Under the pieces are notes generated by a model that was not told where the DNA came from, made no database searches, and was given only the letters and a program-made list of their open reading frames with translations. From Thalassotalea hakodatensis (lineage in GTDB: Bacteria; Pseudomonadota; Gammaproteobacteria; Enterobacterales; Alteromonadaceae), in contig NZ_AP027365.1 in NCBI RefSeq assembly GCF_030295995.1, positions 868,001 through 932,000 on the forward strand: a DNA stretch of 64,000 nucleotides. The letters are read 5' to 3'. The position numbers and the translations under genes were made by a program. The number at the start of each line of letters is the position of its first letter. Positions within the stretch are counted from its first letter, which is position 1. This document shows positions 46,076 to 54,830 of the stretch, one piece after another.

Positions 46076-46741
46076 ATGAAAACTTGGTTAATGCTTATGT
46101 TATTGTCTGGATTAGTATCGTGTAGTGCGATGCATTCAAAAAGTAATAACAATTCAGATGACGACTTTTATCAAGCCGCTCATAAAAATAAAGGCGAAAT
46201 TGATGCTTACCAACTACCAAAGCATGCGATAAATGATGTGGTGAAAGGCTTAGCGTTTCAGATGCTACAGAGTAGTACTTTTGTCACACCTAAAACACCG
46301 GTGGCGGTTGCGTCGTTTGTTCACTTAGCTGATTTAGAGTCAACGAACTGGCTTGGTAATCAACTCTCAGAAAGTTTTGTTCATGAATTGCAGCGGCATG
46401 GCTTAATTGTCGTTGACTTTAAAACGACTGGACACATACGTGTTACAAAAGAAGGCGACTATATATTTAGTCGTGACTGGAAAGAACTTCCAGAGCGTCA
46501 GATAATTGACTACGTAGTTACGGGCACGATGATGGAACAGAATGGCGGTGTTATGGTCAATGCTCGTATGATTGGCATGCAATCACGGGTAGTTGTTGCT
46601 ACTGCGCAGTCATTTATTCCAGAATGGGTTATTGGTGATGAATTACAGCGCAGGGAAAACGTGCGGATAAAAGATGGCATGATCCTACGTGATTCTCAGG
46701 CAATGCTTGAAGAAAAAAGAGCTGTTAAAATTCAACAGTAA
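46076..46741 (+). CDS. flgO: flagellar outer-membrane lipoprotein FlgO
   Basis: A 221-residue lipoprotein (lipobox LVSC, Cys16) associated with the outer-membrane H ring of polar flagella. AINDVVKGLAFQMLQSS, PVAVASFVHLADLESTNWLGNQLSESFVHELQRHGLIVVDFKT and DYVVTGTMMEQNGGVMVNARMI are FlgO-type. It forms a pair with flgP, 9 bp apart, under a sigma-54 promoter, facing away from flgT. Confidence 0.92.
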   Translation: MKTWLMLMLLSGLVSCSAMHSKSNNNSDDDFYQAAHKNKGEIDAYQLPKHAINDVVKGLAFQMLQSSTFVTPKTPVAVASFVHLADLESTNWLGNQLSESFVHELQRHGLIVVDFKTTGHIRVTKEGDYIFSRDWKELPERQIIDYVVTGTMMEQNGGVMVNARMIGMQSRVVVATAQSFIPEWVIGDELQRRENVRIKDGMILRDSQAMLEEKRAVKIQQ

Positions 46742-46750
46742 GGTACGTTT

Positions 46751-47218
46751 ATGAAAACTTGTTCTTTATCTAAAATTTGCTGTGTGGTTGCTTCATTGGC
46801 ATTACTTGGTTGTAGTTCTGTCTATGATAAACATGTGCAATGGCAAGCTGTAAAACCAGAAGCATTCCCTCTCCTTACTGCTGTAGGTCAAGCACCAATT
46901 AGTTTACAGAAATCGTCCAACGACACACAAAAAATGTTGATGGCAATTCATGCCTCTAAAATAGCCGCCTACGCCGAACTTGCTGAGCAAGTCTATGGAC
47001 AACAGCTTTCTAGTGATTTAACAATGCGTAATTTAATTGTTGAAGACCAACGATTAAAAGCATCTGTGCAAGGTATTATCCGTGGTGCTAAAGTCATTAA
47101 AAGTTACCCTGTTGGTGATACCTATACCACGGAGTTACATCTTGATTTTAAAGATGTTTGGGAAATTTATTTAGCGAATAATAGACAGAAAGAAATTAAA
47201 CACGTTAAATACTATTAA
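46751..47218 (+). CDS. flgP: flagellar outer-membrane lipoprotein FlgP
   Basis: A 155-residue lipoprotein (lipobox ALLGC, Cys21) of the polar flagellar outer-membrane disc. The C-terminal LPP20-like region (LLTAVGQAPIS...AIHASKIAAYAELAEQVYGQQL...VQGIIRGAKVIKSYPVGDTYTTELHLDFKDVWEI) is characteristic. With FlgO and FlgT it stabilises the sheathed or high-torque motor. Confidence 0.92.
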   Translation: MKTCSLSKICCVVASLALLGCSSVYDKHVQWQAVKPEAFPLLTAVGQAPISLQKSSNDTQKMLMAIHASKIAAYAELAEQVYGQQLSSDLTMRNLIVEDQRLKASVQGIIRGAKVIKSYPVGDTYTTELHLDFKDVWEIYLANNRQKEIKHVKYY

Positions 47219-47243
47219 TTGTCTTTACGTTAATTGTTGTAAC

Positions 47244-47277
47244 AAAAATGGCCTTACAAACGTAAGGCCATTTTTTT
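47244..47277. terminator. bidirectional terminator between flgP and flgN
   Basis: A 14-bp stem, AAAAATGGCCTTAC and GTAAGGCCATTTTT, around AAAC, with T-runs on both strands; convergent genes. Confidence 0.9.
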
Positions 47278-47301
47278 CAATTATTTATTTTTGATGTGAT
47301 G

Positions 47302-47733
47302 TTAAGCTTTTATACCTAAGCTGCTAAGCCCACCAGAAGTTTTACCTTTGCTATCATAGGTCACGGAAGATTTATCATTCTGTTGTAATAGAGTGGTTTT
47401 TAAACGTTCAACGGCCATTTGCGATTGTTGGATGATATGACCGTTTACTTGGTTTTTTTCTTTACAACGTAGTAACGCTTGCTCTATTGCTTTTAGTACT
47501 TCATCTAACTCGCCATTAGCTTTTTGTTCACTAAATGCCAAACTTTGTGAAAATTGTTGATCTAACGTTTGAATATCGAGCAACAACGTATTTTTTTGTT
47601 CGGTCACTTTAGCAAGCGCATCAGGTGAGTTTTTTTGTAACGTAAGCCGCTCTTCGTCAATAATAGTCTCAAGTTGCTGTAATTGAGCAAACTGCTTATC
47701 TAATAATTGACGGTAATTGATATTGTCAGCCAC
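47302..47733 (-). CDS. flgN: flagellar export chaperone FlgN
   Basis: A 143-residue helical chaperone that escorts FlgK and FlgL to the export gate. It is rich in heptad-like leucines and glutamines (LLDKQFAQLQQLETIIDEERLTL...LLDIQTLDQQFSQSL). Assignment rests on the position immediately after flgM, length and helical character; FlgN sequences diverge strongly. Confidence 0.82.
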   Translation of the reverse strand: MADNINYRQLLDKQFAQLQQLETIIDEERLTLQKNSPDALAKVTEQKNTLLLDIQTLDQQFSQSLAFSEQKANGELDEVLKAIEQALLRCKEKNQVNGHIIQQSQMAVERLKTTLLQQNDKSSVTYDSKGKTSGGLSSLGIKA

Positions 47734-47752
47734 TTACTTTCCTTAAATAGTT

Positions 47753-48076
47753 TTAAACTGATTCAGCTAAATCAAACTCGAAACTCGCAATACTCGCGGC
47801 TAATTTTTCTGGATTAATTTTATAATCACCAGAAGTAATCGCTTTTTTTAGCTCTTCAACTTTTTTCTGATCTACAATCGGAGAGTCTTCAATCTTTTTC
47901 TGTAAATCCCCAAGTTGCTTAGCTTGCGGTGTAATTGAAAAAGAGTCTTTACTTGCGACTTTAGCTTGTTCAGTATTCGTTGCGTTTTGCGCGTTCTGTT
48001 GTTTAAGTTGAGTTTGCTGGTCAACTTTTTGTTTTACTTGCCCAGTGTTTGACAAGTTATTGATATTTATAGCCAT
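47753..48076 (-). CDS. flgM: anti-sigma-28 factor FlgM
   Basis: A 107-residue inhibitor of FliA (sigma-28), exported through the finished hook to release late genes. The C-terminal half (KVEELKKAITSGDYKINPEKLAASIASFEFDLAESV) is the FliA-binding region; the N-terminal half is disordered and Gln/Asn-rich. It lies 19 bp before flgN and is preceded by its own sigma-28 promoter, giving the usual feedback loop. Confidence 0.93.
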   Translation of the reverse strand: MAININNLSNTGQVKQKVDQQTQLKQQNAQNATNTEQAKVASKDSFSITPQAKQLGDLQKKIEDSPIVDQKKVEELKKAITSGDYKINPEKLAASIASFEFDLAESV

Positions 48077-48116
48077 AATAAAACCTTATCGGCAATTAAT
48101 TGCGGTGTATATTTAC

Positions 48117-48143
48117 TTATCGGCAAATGATTCAATTTCTTTA
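48117..48143 (-). promoter_or_regulatory. sigma-28 promoter of flgM-flgN
   Basis: On the minus strand TAAAGAAA-N11-GCCGATAA matches the FliA consensus (TAAAGTTT-N11-GCCGATAA) with a perfect -10 and a 6-of-8 -35. A second bare GCCGATAA lies at 48086-48093 without a -35 partner. Confidence 0.85.
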
Positions 48144-48152
48144 ACCTTTTTA

Positions 48153-48845
48153 TTATAGATTAATCACTACTTGGTTGATAGCTTTAACTTCCGCTGTAAC
48201 AACTCTACCGGACTGATTATTACGCACTCTAATTTGCTGGCCTCTTACACCGTTAGAAAGCGCTGTTCCTTTTGTTTTGATGGTTAGGTTATCTGTAATT
48301 GCACTGATAACGACACTTTCACCTTTGCAGACAATACAAAACATGCGTTTACTAATCACGCTTCCGCTCGTTAAGCTGCGTTTACTCCTTGCGCCATAAG
48401 CTAATGTTGGGTCACGAATAACTTCACCACGTGTTTGGTGGATAGGTCGCCATTCTATGGCAATATTACCTTCGTCGAGCACCGTACCTTTTGCTATTTT
48501 GATTGTTGACACTAAAACAGGCACTTCTTCTGTCACGCGAACTGGCAGAAAAATGTTCCATGGTGTTGAGCTTTCGCAATATATTTTTACATTGACGTTT
48601 CTCGTTGAGTAATTTTCAGGTATATTCGCCTGTAATGGAACCGCGCAGGGATTTATTTGAATTCTTGGGTCAATATCAGCGGGCGTGATCACCCGTTTAC
48701 TTCCTTGTGAAGCTGGTAAGTTTTGTGCCACGTAATTTTTTGCAAATAATTTAATATCTTCGCGTGTGTATTCTTCTGCACTTATTGGGCTAGACAATAA
48801 AGTGTTTAATACAGAAAAAGTGATAAATATCTTTAATTTGCTCAT
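48153..48845 (-). CDS. flgA: flagellar P-ring chaperone FlgA
   Basis: A periplasmic protein of 230 residues that helps assemble the FlgI P ring. After the signal peptide (MSKLKIFITFSVLNTLLSSPISA) comes the N-terminal domain, then the SAF domain (VPVLVSTIKIAKGTVLDEGNIAIEWRPIHQTRGEV...) and the C-terminal part (GQQIRVRNNQSGRVVTAEVKAINQVVINL). It is divergent from cheV. Confidence 0.94.
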   Translation of the reverse strand: MSKLKIFITFSVLNTLLSSPISAEEYTREDIKLFAKNYVAQNLPASQGSKRVITPADIDPRIQINPCAVPLQANIPENYSTRNVNVKIYCESSTPWNIFLPVRVTEEVPVLVSTIKIAKGTVLDEGNIAIEWRPIHQTRGEVIRDPTLAYGARSKRSLTSGSVISKRMFCIVCKGESVVISAITDNLTIKTKGTALSNGVRGQQIRVRNNQSGRVVTAEVKAINQVVINL

Positions 48846-49023
48846 AAATTTTGTAATCTAAATACTAGGGAATTTGAAATACTCGTCTATGCTTATTGTA
48901 GAGAGCATCGCTGTCGTTATTTTGTGTCAATAATTAGGCACTAAATGTAATTGCTAAGTATACTATCAAGAATTATGCCTTTTAGCCGTTAAAGGTTGCA
49001 GGAAAAATTATCAGAGGTTTTTT

Positions 49024-49956
49024 ATGGCAGGAATTTTAGACTCGGTTAACCAACGCACACAGTTGGTAGGACAAAACAGGCTTGAGTTACTACTTTTTAA
49101 ATTAGTTGGGCGTCAGCGGTTTGGCATCAATGTGTTTAAAGTACGGGAAGTCATGCCTTGCCCTAAATTAACATTACTGCCTAAACAAGATAAATTTGTT
49201 AAAGGTGTTGCTCATATTCGTGGACAAACGATTTCTGTGATTGATTTAAGTAAAGCGACTGGCGGGCCTGAAATTATTCCGGATGAAAATGCTTTTGTCA
49301 TCATTGCTGAATATAACCGTAGTGTACAGGGCTTCTTGGTTGGAGGTGTTGAACGTATTATAAATATTCGTTGGCAAGATATCATGCCACCGCCAGAAGG
49401 CGCAGGTAAATCAAGTTACTTAACTGCAGTAACTGAAATTGACAATGAAATGGTGTCGATTTTAGACGTTGAAAAAATTCTTAACGAAATTAACCCAATA
49501 TCAACAGAGCTTAGTGAAAGTATTATTGATGAGAGTGTTGGGGTTAGCATGGGTGATCGGGTTATTATGATTGCTGATGATTCAACGGTTGCCAGAAACC
49601 AAGTCAAAAGAGCGTTAGAACCATTAGGGTTGAAAATGTTATTGGCGAAAAACGGTCAAGATGCTTTAGACCAACTTATGGCACTAGCCGAAGATTGCAC
49701 ATCCATTGATGAAAAAGTGGCATTGTTGATTTCTGATATTGAAATGCCAGAAATGGATGGTTATACATTAACAGCGGAAATAAAAAGCAACGAGCAACTG
49801 AGGAAAATGCCTGTAATTTTGCACACATCGTTAAGTGGTGTGTTTAATAACGCAATGGTTGAAAAAGTGGGTGCTGAAGATTTTATTCCTAAGTTTCACC
49901 CTGATGAGCTGGCCACCGCAGTTAAAAAGTGGTTAAAAGTAGAAGAATTGGGCTAA
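49024..49956 (+). CDS. cheV: chemotaxis coupling protein CheV
   Basis: A 310-residue fusion of a CheW-like domain (about 20-165: RQRFGINVFKVREVMP...GVAHIRGQTISVIDLSKATGG) and a receiver domain (about 180-305: MIADDSTVARNQVKRAL..., phosphoacceptor Asp in LLISDIEMPEMDGYTL). It couples receptors to CheA and adjusts sensitivity when phosphorylated. It is followed by cheR, 47 bp away, both upstream of flgB as in Vibrio and Shewanella. Confidence 0.96.
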   Translation: MAGILDSVNQRTQLVGQNRLELLLFKLVGRQRFGINVFKVREVMPCPKLTLLPKQDKFVKGVAHIRGQTISVIDLSKATGGPEIIPDENAFVIIAEYNRSVQGFLVGGVERIINIRWQDIMPPPEGAGKSSYLTAVTEIDNEMVSILDVEKILNEINPISTELSESIIDESVGVSMGDRVIMIADDSTVARNQVKRALEPLGLKMLLAKNGQDALDQLMALAEDCTSIDEKVALLISDIEMPEMDGYTLTAEIKSNEQLRKMPVILHTSLSGVFNNAMVEKVGAEDFIPKFHPDELATAVKKWLKVEELG

Positions 49957-50003
49957 GACAGTTTAGTCCGTTTCATCGCGTAGCATAAGGCAGGAAATAT
50001 ATA

Positions 50004-50834
50004 GTGTCAGCTAGACAACTTGATGATAAAAGTTATCATCAGTTTAGAGAGTTTTTAGAGCAACAATGCGGTATAGTGCTGGGCGATAATAAACAGTATT
50101 TGGTTAAAAGTCGCCTTGCGCCTTTGATGGCAAAGTTTGATGTGCTGACTTTAGGCGACTTGGTCACACGAACGTTAAGCCCCATGGAAAGGCAATTGCG
50201 CTCTGCGGTTATCGATGCCATGACCACGAATGAAACCCTTTGGTTTCGTGATGAATATCCCTTTGAATTGTTAAAAAAGCGGCTACTTCCAGAGTTTAAA
50301 GGGCAGCGCACGCCTGTCAAAATTTGGTCAGCAGCGAGTTCTTCGGGTCAAGAGCCTTATTCAATTGCGATGTCAGCGCAAGAATTTCAACAATCAAACC
50401 CTGGCAGTTTACCTGGTAGCGTACAAATTATCGGCACTGATATCTCTAATACCATGTTAGAGCATTGTAAATATGCACATTACGACTCACTTGCTTTATC
50501 ACGTGGGTTATCACCAGAAAGAAAACGTCAGTTTTTTGAAAATGGTGATAACGGCATGTTAAAAGTTAAGGATCATGTCAAAAAAATGGTGAATTTTCGC
50601 CAACTTAATTTGCTGGGCAGTTACAGCTTAATGGGGCGCTTTGATATTGTTTTTTGTCGTAACGTACTGATTTATTTTTCGCCGGAAATAAAAGCGCAAA
50701 TTTTATCACAAATCCATGGTTCACTTAATAGCGGTGGATACTTGTTTTTAGGGGCTTCTGAGTCACTTTCAGGACTAAATAAAAATTTTAATATGTTACG
50801 TTGCCACCCTGGCATCGTGTATCAAAAAAAGTAA
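50004..50834 (+). CDS. cheR: chemotaxis protein methyltransferase CheR
   Basis: Methylates glutamates of chemoreceptors with S-adenosylmethionine; 276 residues. DAMTTNETLWFRDEYPFELL, IWSAASSSGQEPYSIAM, GTDISNTMLEHCKYAHYDSL and FDIVFCRNVLIYF are canonical. The start is GTG at 50004 with AGGA nine bases upstream. Confidence 0.96.
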   Translation: MSARQLDDKSYHQFREFLEQQCGIVLGDNKQYLVKSRLAPLMAKFDVLTLGDLVTRTLSPMERQLRSAVIDAMTTNETLWFRDEYPFELLKKRLLPEFKGQRTPVKIWSAASSSGQEPYSIAMSAQEFQQSNPGSLPGSVQIIGTDISNTMLEHCKYAHYDSLALSRGLSPERKRQFFENGDNGMLKVKDHVKKMVNFRQLNLLGSYSLMGRFDIVFCRNVLIYFSPEIKAQILSQIHGSLNSGGYLFLGASESLSGLNKNFNMLRCHPGIVYQKK

Positions 50835-50858
50835 ACGTTCTCGTAAATAACTTTCTAC

Positions 50859-50874
50859 TGGCATAATTATTGTA
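50859..50874 (+). promoter_or_regulatory. probable sigma-54 promoter of flgB-flgE
   Basis: TGGCAT-N5-TTGTA resembles the RpoN consensus, with GG intact and GT in place of GC at -12; 31 bp before the flgB start. Weaker than the flgF and flagellin sites. Confidence 0.5.
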
Positions 50875-50905
50875 TGGCTATCTCCATTAGTTTGGAGGAA
50901 GCCCT

Positions 50906-51304
50906 ATGGCCATTAGTTTCGAAAAAGCATTTGGTATTCACCCCGACAGTTTACGTGTGCGTTCACAAAATGCAGAAGTAATCGCGGGAAACATCGCTAA
51001 TGCCGATACCCCAGGATATAAAGCACAAGGTATGGACTTTAAGACGGCACTTGCCCAAGCGGCAAACCGGCAACAAAGCGGCATGTCTCGTACCCATGAA
51101 AAACACTTTGATGTTCGTGGTCAGCTTAATAATAATGTGGATTTTCGTGTTCCAAATCAACCAGATACCGGTGATGGTAATACGGTAAATGTACAAATGG
51201 AACGAAACTTGTATCTAGATAATTCCATGCACTATCAAGCGAGTCTGCAATTTATGAATAGTAAGATAAGTGGATTGAAAAAAGCGCTAGGCGGAGGTAA
51301 TTAA
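50906..51304 (+). CDS. flgB: flagellar basal-body rod protein FlgB
   Basis: Proximal rod subunit, 132 residues. RSQNAEVIAGNIANADTPGYKAQGMDFK is the conserved rod-type N-terminus. A strong GGAGG precedes the start. Two bases separate its stop from flgC. First gene of the flgBCDE unit. Confidence 0.96.
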   Translation: MAISFEKAFGIHPDSLRVRSQNAEVIAGNIANADTPGYKAQGMDFKTALAQAANRQQSGMSRTHEKHFDVRGQLNNNVDFRVPNQPDTGDGNTVNVQMERNLYLDNSMHYQASLQFMNSKISGLKKALGGGN

Positions 51305-51306
51305 TT

Positions 51307-51732
51307 ATGAGTTTATTTAATGTGTTCGACATCTCTGCCACAGGCATGAGCGCTCAATCAGTGCGATTAAATACTACGGCAAGTAATATTGCCAATGCTG
51401 ATAGTGTTAGTAGCAGCATTGATCAAACTTATCGTGCACGTCATCCAGTTTTTGCCGCCGAGATGCAAAAAGCTGCCGCTGCTGCGGGTCAGTCTGAAGC
51501 AGTCGGTGTCAAGGTGATGGGTATAGTGGAAAGTAATAAACCGTTGAATATTGAACATGCACCTGATCATCCGATGGCGGATGAGAACGGCTATATATAT
51601 AAGCCTAATGTGAATGTAATTGAGGAAATGACCAATATGATCTCTGCGTCACGTTCTTATCAAACCAATATTCAATTAGCAGAATCAGCTAAGAATATGT
51701 TGAACAAAACGATAATGTTAGGTCAACGATAA
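51307..51732 (+). CDS. flgC: flagellar basal-body rod protein FlgC
   Basis: Rod subunit of 141 residues. FDISATGMSAQSVRLNTTASNIANADS at the N-terminus and PNVNVIEEMTNMISASRSYQTNIQLAESAKNML at the C-terminus are the paired coiled-coil segments of axial proteins. Confidence 0.97.
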   Translation: MSLFNVFDISATGMSAQSVRLNTTASNIANADSVSSSIDQTYRARHPVFAAEMQKAAAAAGQSEAVGVKVMGIVESNKPLNIEHAPDHPMADENGYIYKPNVNVIEEMTNMISASRSYQTNIQLAESAKNMLNKTIMLGQR

Positions 51733-51751
51733 TTTCTAGTTTGGAGTAATT

Positions 51752-52441
51752 ATGGATTCAGTAACCGGCGGTAGCCCATTAGAATATATGCGTTGGCAAC
51801 AGGAAGATTACAAAAAGTCTGACGAAAATGATAATGGTATGCTTACCCAAGAAGATTTCTTTGCGTTATTAACAAAAGAACTTTCTCATCAAGATCCAAC
51901 AAAGCCTGTGGAAAATAATGAGATGATTTCTCAGATGACCGCATTTTCGACTACGGATGGCGTACAAAAACTGAATGAAAAGTTTACTGACTTTGCATCT
52001 TCTATGTCGTCTAGTCAAGCATTACAGGCATCATCACTTGTTGGTCGAAGCGTACTGGTTGATGACAATATTTTTGGCAAAGCCGAAGGTGAAGAAGTAA
52101 GAGGTAAGTTAGTGACTGATTTGCCCGCTAGTAATGTCAATATCTATGTAGAAAACACCGCAGGTGAAATTATTCAAACAGTGCCCGTTGGTAATGTTGA
52201 TGCGGGTGAATTTTCGTTTACATGGAATGGTGAAAACTCCATAGGTGAGCAAGCTCCTACAGGAGCTTACCGATTTAGAATTGCAGGGCTAGTTGATGGC
52301 GAAGCCAGCGAATTACAAGCCATGACGTATCGTAAAGTAGACAGTGTCACGTTAGCAGGATCAGGTGGCAATATTGTTCTGAACTTAAATGGTGGTAGCA
52401 CCATGAAACTCATAGATGTTGTTGAAGTATCAGAAAGTTAA
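51752..52441 (+). CDS. flgD: flagellar hook assembly protein FlgD
   Basis: Hook cap and scaffold, 229 residues. LTQEDFFALLTKELSHQDPTKPVENNEMISQMTAFSTTDGVQKLNE is the conserved N-terminal cap sequence; the C-terminal part has the FlgD Ig-like fold with FTWNGENSIGEQAPTGAYRFRI. It lies between flgC and flgE as usual. Confidence 0.96.
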   Translation: MDSVTGGSPLEYMRWQQEDYKKSDENDNGMLTQEDFFALLTKELSHQDPTKPVENNEMISQMTAFSTTDGVQKLNEKFTDFASSMSSSQALQASSLVGRSVLVDDNIFGKAEGEEVRGKLVTDLPASNVNIYVENTAGEIIQTVPVGNVDAGEFSFTWNGENSIGEQAPTGAYRFRIAGLVDGEASELQAMTYRKVDSVTLAGSGGNIVLNLNGGSTMKLIDVVEVSES

Positions 52442-52498
52442 TCGTGGCGAATAGCCTGTTTCAGTATTGAAAAAAGATTTAGTAAAAGAGGTGAAGTT

Positions 52499-53863
52499 AT
52501 GTCTTTTAATATCGCACTAAGTGGTTTAAATGCCGCACAAAAAGATTTAGATGTTACATCTAATAACATCGCAAACGTTAACACCGTTGGCTTTAAAGAA
52601 TCGCGAGCTGAGTTTGTTGATGTGTATGCATCGTCATTATTAGCGGCGGGTAAAACCAAAGTGGGTGATGGGGTATTAACCTCTGATGTTGCTCAACAGT
52701 TTTCTCAAGGCAGTATTCAATTTACCAATAACGCTTTAGATTTAGCCATTACGGGTAATGGCTTTTTTGCCACAGTCCCAGAACTTGGTAGCTTAGAAAC
52801 CTCATACACCCGAGCGGGCCAGTTTAAATTAAACGACAGTAACTTTGTGGTGAACTCACAAGGTCAACATCTACTAGGTTTCCCCGTTAATGCTGACGGC
52901 TCTTCGGCGTCAGTGAGTTTAAGTACTGCTTCTCCTATTCGTATTCCAACTTCATCTGGTGCGCCAACACAAACCAGTGAAGTGGATATTCGCATGAATT
53001 TACCTGCTGGGGATGCCATTATCACCGGTGCACCGGGTAACTTTGATCATACCGACCCATTAACTTATAACCACTCTACGTCTGTGACAGTGTTTGACTC
53101 CTTAGGTGATAGTCATGTAATGACCTATTATTTTGTCAAATCTGCGGCAAATACCTGGGATGTATTTACAGGGGTCGATGGTACATTAGTACCGATTGAA
53201 GATCCTGCTGGTGGTAGTACTAACCCTGTTGGTGGTACCGTTTCTGGCCCGTTGGCACCAGGTGGTATTACTGGTGCTCAGTTAACCTTTACCAATTCTG
53301 GTGATTTTGATTCTATGATACCAACACCTGCAGAAGGCGGCATTGTTTCGCTTCCTTTAGGTGCGGGTATATTAGCTAATGGTGCCGATGCGACCCAAAC
53401 CATTGCTATTGACTTTAATTTAGATCCGGGTGGCCCTAATGCCAATGAGCCGACTCAGTTTGCCTCTAATTTTGAAGTGACGGCGCTAGAACAAGATGGG
53501 TTAGCCGTTGGTCGATTAACGGGTATTGATATTGATACCGACGGGTTAATTCGCGCAACATACAGTAATGGCACCTCAGAGCCATTATCTCGCATAGCGC
53601 TGGTTAACTTTGCTAATGAACAAGGCTTAACCCAAATAGGTAACTCATCGTGGAAAGAAAGTATTAGCTCAGGTGAGGCGTTAGCGGGTGAAGCGGGTAC
53701 AGGGACTTTTGGTACCGTGCAATCGTCAGCACTTGAACAATCGAACGTGAACTTAACCACTGAGCTGATTGATTTAATCTCAGCGCAGCGTAACTTCCAA
53801 GCTAACTCGCGTTCACTGGAAGTAGATAACCAATTAAACCAGACGATTTTACAAATCAGATAA
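52499..53863 (+). CDS. flgE: flagellar hook protein FlgE
   Basis: Hook subunit of 454 residues. SFNIALSGLNAAQKDLDVTSNNIANVNTVGFKESRAEF begins it, AQQFSQGSIQFTNNALDLAITGNGFF follows, and LTTELIDLISAQRNFQANSRSLEVDNQLNQTILQIR ends it. A terminator lies 24 bp after the stop, closing the first rod-hook transcript. Confidence 0.97.
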   Translation: MSFNIALSGLNAAQKDLDVTSNNIANVNTVGFKESRAEFVDVYASSLLAAGKTKVGDGVLTSDVAQQFSQGSIQFTNNALDLAITGNGFFATVPELGSLETSYTRAGQFKLNDSNFVVNSQGQHLLGFPVNADGSSASVSLSTASPIRIPTSSGAPTQTSEVDIRMNLPAGDAIITGAPGNFDHTDPLTYNHSTSVTVFDSLGDSHVMTYYFVKSAANTWDVFTGVDGTLVPIEDPAGGSTNPVGGTVSGPLAPGGITGAQLTFTNSGDFDSMIPTPAEGGIVSLPLGAGILANGADATQTIAIDFNLDPGGPNANEPTQFASNFEVTALEQDGLAVGRLTGIDIDTDGLIRATYSNGTSEPLSRIALVNFANEQGLTQIGNSSWKESISSGEALAGEAGTGTFGTVQSSALEQSNVNLTTELIDLISAQRNFQANSRSLEVDNQLNQTILQIR

Positions 53864-53886
53864 TTTTTAATTTTATTGATTTTTTG

Positions 53887-53915
53887 AAAGCCCTTAACAT
53901 GTGTTGAGGGCTTTT
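53887..53915 (+). terminator. terminator after flgE
   Basis: AAAGCCCTTAAC and GTTGAGGGCTTT pair over 12 bp (one G-U) with an ATGT loop, followed by TTC; ends the flgBCDE transcript. Confidence 0.75.
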
Positions 53916-53987
53916 CACGTTTGCCAAATACCCTCATAATTCTTATATCACCCCCTTCGTATAAATACCTCTATTGTTTTTGCTAGT

Positions 53988-54003
53988 TGGCACTCTCTTT
54001 GCA
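53988..54003 (+). promoter_or_regulatory. sigma-54 promoter of flgF-flgL
   Basis: TGGCAC-N5-TTGCA is a perfect RpoN consensus 38 bp before the flgF start and 73 bp beyond the flgE terminator, so flgFGHIJKL has its own transcript. Confidence 0.88.
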
Positions 54004-54040
54004 TTTTATACATTAACACTTTTTAGGATTGGAAATTACC

Positions 54041-54811
54041 ATGGATAAAATGCTTTATATCGCCATGAGTGGTGCCAAGCAAAACATGAATGCGTTAGCC
54101 ATTAACGCTAATAACCTTGCGAATGCTAAGACAACCGGCTTTAAAGCCGATCTTGCGCAAGCACGTTCAATGCAAGCATTTGGTGAAGGTTTGCCTACGC
54201 GTGTATTTTCCATGACTGAAAAAGCTAGCCAAAACTTTGACAGTGGTGCGTTACAAACCACTGGTCGTGATTTAGATATTGCCGTTCAAGGCCCTGGCAT
54301 GATTGCCGTACAAGCTAAAGACGGCCTAGAAGCCTATACGCGTGACGGTCACTTAACCATTACTGAAGAAGGCTATTTACAAACACCTAATGGTGATTTG
54401 GTAATGGGAGATACTGGACCAGTATTTTTACCTTTGCCTGTGAATAACATCAAAATATCGAAAGATGGCACAATTATGGTTCAGCCCGCCGGCGCGCCAG
54501 CTTCAATACAGGAAGAAGTGGGACGTATTAAGTTAGTTAACCCCGATGTTAGAGATTTAACGCGAGGTAATGACGGGTTGTTTCGAGTAAACGCACAAGC
54601 AGAACCTAATAATATTGCGCAAAACAACGTATTAGATGCAGATGTTAACGTGGTGATTCAAAACGGTATGCTTGAATCTAGTAATGTAAACCCTGTCTCA
54701 GAAATGACAGAAATGATTGCTTTGCAACGTCAATTTGAAATGCAATTAAAACTTATGAAAACCGCTGAAGAAATTGATTCAGCGAGCGCATCATTATTGC
54801 GTGCTTTCTAA
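54041..54811 (+). CDS. flgF: flagellar basal-body rod protein FlgF
   Basis: Rod subunit of about 256 residues. The upstream frame adds MEIT, but the ATG at 54041 (MDKMLYIAMSGAKQNMNALAINANNLANAKTTGFKAD) matches FlgF. The C-terminus ends with QRQFEMQLKLMKTAEEIDSASASLLRAF, typical of rod proteins. Confidence 0.95.
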   Translation: MDKMLYIAMSGAKQNMNALAINANNLANAKTTGFKADLAQARSMQAFGEGLPTRVFSMTEKASQNFDSGALQTTGRDLDIAVQGPGMIAVQAKDGLEAYTRDGHLTITEEGYLQTPNGDLVMGDTGPVFLPLPVNNIKISKDGTIMVQPAGAPASIQEEVGRIKLVNPDVRDLTRGNDGLFRVNAQAEPNNIAQNNVLDADVNVVIQNGMLESSNVNPVSEMTEMIALQRQFEMQLKLMKTAEEIDSASASLLRAF

Positions 54812-54830
54812 CGAATTATTGAGGTGATTT

